From assembly GCA_020056025.1 (NCBI GenBank), contig JAGVIO010000088.1:1-9435 (forward strand): a DNA stretch of 9,435 nucleotides. The letters are read 5' to 3'. This DNA is from an archaeon. Its GTDB lineage: Archaea > Nanobdellota > Nanobdellia > Woesearchaeales > WJKL01. The translations under genes were made by a program, and so were the position numbers. Position 1 is the first letter of the stretch. Each line of letters opens with the position of its first letter. A model generated the notes under the pieces. That model did no database searches and had not been told where the DNA came from. It was given only the letters and a program-made list of their open reading frames with translations. This document shows positions 7,301 to 9,435 of this stretch, piece by piece.

Positions 7301-9435
7301 CAATAAGGTCAATGTTTACAGGCATTGAAATGCTAGACAATATGTACGAGTTTGTCGAGCCTGTCAGATACACCTGCTCATTATCCGCATAAACTGATTT
7401 TTGCACTTCTATACTGCTTGTCACATTATATGATACATTAATGTTAAACTCATAATAAGTTTCATTTGACAATCCTCCCCATTGGTCATAAACCTTTGCA
7501 ACAACACGGTAATCCCCGTTTGGGTGAGTCCTGTTGTTTACATTAAACCCGTTTGAGGCAGAAAGGTTGTTCCATACAGAATCCAGGCTGAATTTCACAG
7601 CAGAAGTCAAGCTAATGTCATATCCTCTTGCAACATCCCAGTCAGGCACCCATTCATCGCCATCAAGATATTCAACATAAAGGTCCAGTGATGCATTTTT
7701 TGTCTGGCTTGACAAAATATAAGAAAGCGCATCGTCTGTAAGATTTACCCATTCATTGTAAGATGAATAATTTTCCTTTGCTGTCTTGATTGATGTTACA
7801 GCGTCCAGAGGAGCATCGCCTATTGTAAAATTATATGTTGCATTGCTCAAATGTATATTATTTATGTCATACACATTAACCCTTGCCCTGTACCACCCAT
7901 AGTTATGGCTTCTGTTGTCTGTGAAAAACATTCTTGACAGGTTAGTGTTCCAGATAGTGTCCAATCCTACAATGTCGTTTGCAGGAAGCCAGACAGGATA
8001 CAATGTGCTTACATTCCAGTCAAACACCCATACGCCAAACAATTCATCAAAATAATCAACACTGAGGTTAACATAAACATTAACAGCAGAATCAGACAAA
8101 AGGTATGTTGTCCTGTTAGGCCCGTACATAATGAAAGTTCTGCCTGCTCTGTCAAGATTATTAGCGCCTTCATTGCCCTGCACTCCTATAAGAAGGTCTG
8201 CATGTTTGTCATTATTAACATTTCCCCCTGCAACACTGAAATAAGGAGGGTAAGAAATAACAGTGCCAAAGCCCCTGAAGCTTGCGCCAGGGGTTAAAGA
8301 GCCTGTCATAATCGATTGGTTGCCATACACTATATAAGTGTTATTTCTAGTAGCATCGCTGTCGCTTCCGATAAGCAAATCATCATTTCCATCGTTGTTG
8401 AAGTCTGCTGCGCTTAAGCTGCTGCCAAGCATTTCTACTCCTTTTCCGTAAAAGTGCAGTGTTGAAGCATAAAATATATCGCTGCCTACATCATACCCTG
8501 AAGAAGAGTCATGAGCAGGCCAGCCGCTGTCAGGCCTTCCGTAAACAACAGACACAAGGCCATCGCTATTGCCTCCACTGCACGAATAATAATGAGGATA
8601 TCCTATAAAAATATCATCAAACTTATCATTGTTGAAGTCGCCTGTTGCAACGCTTTGGCCCATATCGCCACCTGTGCTTAAACTGCAGAAAGGCCCGTGG
8701 AAAAACTCATAAGCATGGTCTTTGAAATTCAATTCTTTTGCAAGGCAGTTGTTGCACCCTTTGACAAAGAAAACCATTCCTATTGAATTGCCGCCTGCTG
8801 CTCTTGAGTTAGAGGCGCCTATAATTATATCATCATAACCGTCATTGTTAATGTCCCCTGATGCAACGCTTACGCCTGCTGACCCTACTTCCCCTCTCGT
8901 AAGTCCATAGCCCCATTGCTGGTCTCCTCTAAATCTCATATCATAATAATCCTTAAGAGCAAGGTCATCTCCAAGCCCTGAGCTTTTTCCATAAACAACA
9001 TAAACCCTGCCAGGAGCCCATGTTCCTGAAAAATCAGCGCCAGGAGCTCCGAGTATTAAATCATCAAAGCCGTCGTTGTTTATGTCTCCTGCTGCAATCC
9101 CTGTTCCAAGCCTTTCGCTTCCTGCGCTTTCATTTCCTATAAAAGATATATCAACCCCTGTTGAAACAAGTATATTACCGCTGAGCCTGGCGCTGCTTCC
9201 ATACTTTACATATACCTTGCCGACATTTGAAGGCCCTGCAACACTATAATAAGGAGCACCCATTATTATATCATTAAAGCCATCTCCGTTTATGTCTCCT
9301 GCTGCAAGGCTGTAGCCAAGCGCTCCGTTATAAGTAAAGGATGATTCGCCGACAAAAACAGCGTCTGCCATTGAGAGGTTTGTGGTTTTCTCAAAACAGT
9401 TATTAGGGCATCCGTAAAAAAGATATACTTTTCCC
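4308..9435 (-). CDS. giant multidomain cell-surface protein (FG-GAP, Ig-like, LamG, MopE-like, PEF tail), 5' end outside window
   Basis: The frame is open to the right edge, so this is the last 1,708 or so residues of a longer protein. The ATG at 9371 is internal: the frame before it reads GKVYLFYGCPNNC, part of a propeller blade. Residues below count from that Met. Six FG-GAP repeats span about 18-400. Three Ig-like modules follow (425-518, 521-645, 648-772). Two large modules (about 775-1152 and 1160-1531) each contain a LamG domain. A MopE-like Cys/Asp-rich segment (1533-1653) precedes a C-terminal PEF motif, hydrophobic helix and HKK tail (1657-1687). The protein should be exported and held at the surface, possibly after archaeosortase processing. 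The domains suggest adhesion or binding of glycans or proteins. No catalytic domain is recognised. The signal peptide must lie outside the window. The sequon-rich modules suggest heavy N-glycosylation. Confidence 0.9.
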   Translation of the reverse strand, partial: GKVYLFYGCPNNCFEKTTNLSMADAVFVGESSFTYNGALGYSLAAGDINGDGFNDIIMGAPYYSVAGPSNVGKVYVKYGSSARLSGNILVSTGVDISFIGNESAGSERLGTGIAAGDINNDGFDDLILGAPGADFSGTWAPGRVYVVYGKSSGLGDDLALKDYYDMRFRGDQQWGYGLTRGEVGSAGVSVASGDINNDGYDDIIIGASNSRAAGGNSIGMVFFVKGCNNCLAKELNFKDHAYEFFHGPFCSLSTGGDMGQSVATGDFNNDKFDDIFIGYPHYYSCSGGNSDGLVSVVYGRPDSGWPAHDSSSGYDVGSDIFYASTLHFYGKGVEMLGSSLSAADFNNDGNDDLLIGSDSDATRNNTYIVYGNQSIMTGSLTPGASFRGFGTVISYPPYFSVAGGNVNNDKHADLLIGVQGNEGANNLDRAGRTFIMYGPNRTTYLLSDSAVNVYVNLSVDYFDELFGVWVFDWNVSTLYPVWLPANDIVGLDTIWNTNLSRMFFTDNRSHNYGWYRARVNVYDINNIHLSNATYNFTIGDAPLDAVTSIKTAKENYSSYNEWVNLTDDALSYILSSQTKNASLDLYVEYLDGDEWVPDWDVARGYDISLTSAVKFSLDSVWNNLSASNGFNVNNRTHPNGDYRVVAKVYDQWGGLSNETYYEFNINVSYNVTSSIEVQKSVYADNEQVYLTGSTNSYILSSISMPVNIDLIVDFYSTSSSVWLPEWAVVENYNTTLSAGTKLALSTIWNNLSASRGFNTDNRTNQDGLFRARVVVYDNFGNYLSNATSQFNILDIAPSAGDASTFLVNETTSRNYSFFDESWENLTFVPYGFNYLAVDTSSGYESGDMLTRVFDAGNISVWKNISWAREMFYNKELSSDNLDEKALYRDGANMTGNVLLYHMNEPSGNIIDYSGRGNNASNTGADYSQEGAFNKSLRFVRASISSGDYLNAGSKDDFNFSTRDFAVALWLRRSPSSNYTSTLQKIVTRETFATFPQLQFMGISGGKVYYYYSPSSGSTHSVSGSTIVNDTDWHFVVVQRNSKNQKMEIFLDGAEETELITANTVAWNSSINNVRNLYIGGTANNDCFNGTIDEVAMFNRSLSLTEIWNMYKRGIARLNFYVRSCDDVDCVGEAWRDGYLVPQELGIVGRYFQYQTDFKAGSPSPELYNVTIHYNGITEGDSGTYLVDPNNNAERFSFFGGSFENLTFDDANDNLEITLGDSYGVFTSQAFCKFGDTVWNNISWEREWFYNQELPDNKYNEENDYSDGINMTENILLMHMNNNFNDTSGNGINGTAYNGATFTTNAKFGSHAGSFDSIDDHVRFADNSFDRIDGSGTMAGWIYIKGNATTNTIFTYGDSASTNYYIIFSVNPSNQLGNDYRGSSTSFQWYCRSDASLAKNTWNHVAWTQENNVAVKLYINGIEATKTCTETGVVKEQSYFDDIAASAELGTLAALRRSTIQNYFNGSIDEFAIWNRSLSADEIMNVYKRGATKLNFSVRSCDDANCSGESWDGSYTESPVNLTVADNICFQYKAEFTGENVPPELFNVTIHYEVICNDSDADYYSVSGNGTCCGPYGNETCLSGFDCDDNSSLCTTNCSGLKYLDLDNDAYGNPSVSYRACDAPEGYIFDNTDCNDTDSNINPGIAEICYNGIDDNCNGFIDCYDAACLGHPACEGGPGEVIPEFSAIGVILTIIIAALGIMFVIMHKK
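4311..4403 (-). other. C-terminal PEF-type sorting signal and membrane helix
   Basis: Residues 1657-1687: Gly-Glu-Val-Ile-Pro-Glu-Phe, then about 20 hydrophobic residues and the basic tail HKK. This three-part layout is that of PEF-CTERM archaeal surface proteins, thought to be processed by an archaeosortase. The alternative is a plain C-terminal membrane anchor. No archaeosortase gene is in the window. Confidence 0.75.
4413..4775 (-). other. MopE-like Cys/Asp-rich putative metal-binding segment
   Basis: Residues about 1533-1653. The segment matches the pattern of the MopE-type metal-binding repeat: a D-L-D-N-D-A-Y-G strand, an R-A-C-D-A-P-E-G-Y run, DCNDTDSNINPG, then EICYNGIDDNCNGFID. MopE of Methylococcus binds copper. 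Here the repeat may instead bind calcium or be held by disulfides. It sits just outside the membrane anchor and may be a rigid, Cys-rich neck. Confidence 0.85.
4779..5894 (-). repeat. large module B: second copy of the beta-sandwich/LamG unit
   Basis: Residues about 1160-1531 repeat module A in the same order: FSFFGGSFENLTF, NISWEREWFYNQEL, GINMTENILLMHMN, a LamG domain (about 1252-1467) with WNHVAWTQEN, KLYINGIEA and NGSIDEFAIWNRSLS, then LNFSVRSCDD and PELFNVTIHY. In the closing half, FQYKAEF matches the RYFQYQTDF of A. The LamG cores have diverged more than the flanking parts, as expected if the framework is structural and the LamG faces differ in ligand. Confidence 0.78.
5916..7049 (-). 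repeat. large module A: beta-sandwich with nested LamG domain
   Basis: Residues about 775-1152. It opens with F-F-D-E-S-W-E-N-L-T-F and an SGDMLTRVFDAGN strand, then NISWAREMFYNKEL. A concanavalin-like LamG domain follows (about 873-1092), with WHFVVVQRNS, a KMEIFLDG strand and the closing NGTIDEVAMFNRSLS. It ends LNFYVRSCDD, RYFQYQTDF, PELYNVTIHY. These opening and closing segments look like two halves of one fold, with LamG between them. A likely carbohydrate- or protein-binding module. Confidence 0.78.
7056..8099 (-). repeat. three tandem Ig-like modules of about 95-125 residues
   Basis: Each module ends with the same pattern: an I-W-N block, DNRT or a close variant, Y/F-R-A-R-V-x-V-Y-D, then L-S-N-A-T or L-S-N-E-T and F-N-I. 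The second and third also share SYILSS, a D-L-x-V-x-Y/F strand and W-x-P-x-W. The pattern suggests a beta-sandwich, probably an Ig-like stalk; I cannot name the Pfam family. Modules 2 and 3 still share a 22-base identical DNA stretch (7172-7193 and 7553-7574), a sign of fairly recent duplication. Module 1 (7818-8099) is the most divergent. Confidence 0.75.
8142..9435 (-). repeat. FG-GAP beta-propeller repeats (at least six)
   Basis: Six blades carry the integrin-alpha-type motif A-x-G-D-x-N-x-D-G-x-x-D-D-x-x-x-G-A: AAGDINGDGFNDIIMGAP (residues 23-40), then copies at about 93-110, 170-187, 242-259, 320-336 and 381-397. The DxNxDG loops are Ca-binding in the family. Later blades are weaker: DGF becomes DKF, and the last has NVNNDKHAD. 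A seven-bladed propeller would need one more blade, expected just beyond the right edge, where coding continues in phase. CPNNC (9396-9410) and CNNC (residues 206-209) sit in equivalent inter-blade positions and could form disulfides. Confidence 0.93.

Noticed and set aside
9369..9371. ATG at 9371 as the true start of the giant protein
   Set aside because: The frame stays open to the window edge and the upstream codons encode more of an FG-GAP blade (GKVYLFYG), with no signal peptide after this Met.
7050..9371. Regularly spaced similar segments suggestive of a CRISPR-like array
   Set aside because: The periodicity follows protein repeats in one open frame, the copies diverge, and the units are far longer than CRISPR repeats.

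Overview
The window looks archaeal, most likely from a small-genome DPANN-type lineage, though the exact phylum cannot be fixed from it. The evidence is an archaeal-type SRP54, TATA-box promoters about 26 bp upstream of start codons (implying leaderless mRNAs), and a giant surface protein with a C-terminal PEF-type sorting tail of the kind handled by archaeosortases. The DNA is AT-rich throughout.

Positions 1-2854 (plus strand) hold a small surface-polysaccharide cluster. It opens with what may be the end of an insertion sequence (1-98), abutting the C-terminal part of a CpsB/CapC-like PHP phosphatase gene that has no start codon and has lost metal-binding residues. Next is a GalU-like UTP:glucose-1-phosphate uridylyltransferase that lacks about 50 internal residues, then two co-linear 214-residue polyprenyl-phosphate sugar-1-phosphate transferases of the PglC/WcaJ core type. 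As a pathway, a nucleotide sugar would be made and its sugar phosphate moved onto a membrane lipid carrier. The damage to the first two genes suggests this branch is decaying or has been repurposed.

Positions 2905-9435 (minus strand, convergent) hold SRP54, the GTPase of the signal recognition particle, and upstream of it a giant cell-surface protein whose 5' end lies beyond the right edge. From the N-terminal side that protein has at least six FG-GAP propeller repeats with Ca-binding loops, three Ig-like modules of about 120 residues, two large modules each with a LamG domain apparently nested inside another beta-sandwich, a MopE-like Cys/Asp-rich segment, and the PEF tail. About 50 N-X-S/T sequons lie outside the propeller and only about two inside it.

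No stretch over 300 bases lacks a gene. The longest gap is 244 bases (1966-2209). I found no tRNA, rRNA or CRISPR array. I do not see a clearly new multi-gene system. The most unusual items are the giant protein's architecture and sequon distribution, the shortened GalU, the first sugar transferase without its membrane-helix Ser-Pro, and the Asp-to-Glu change in the SRP54 guanine-specificity motif.
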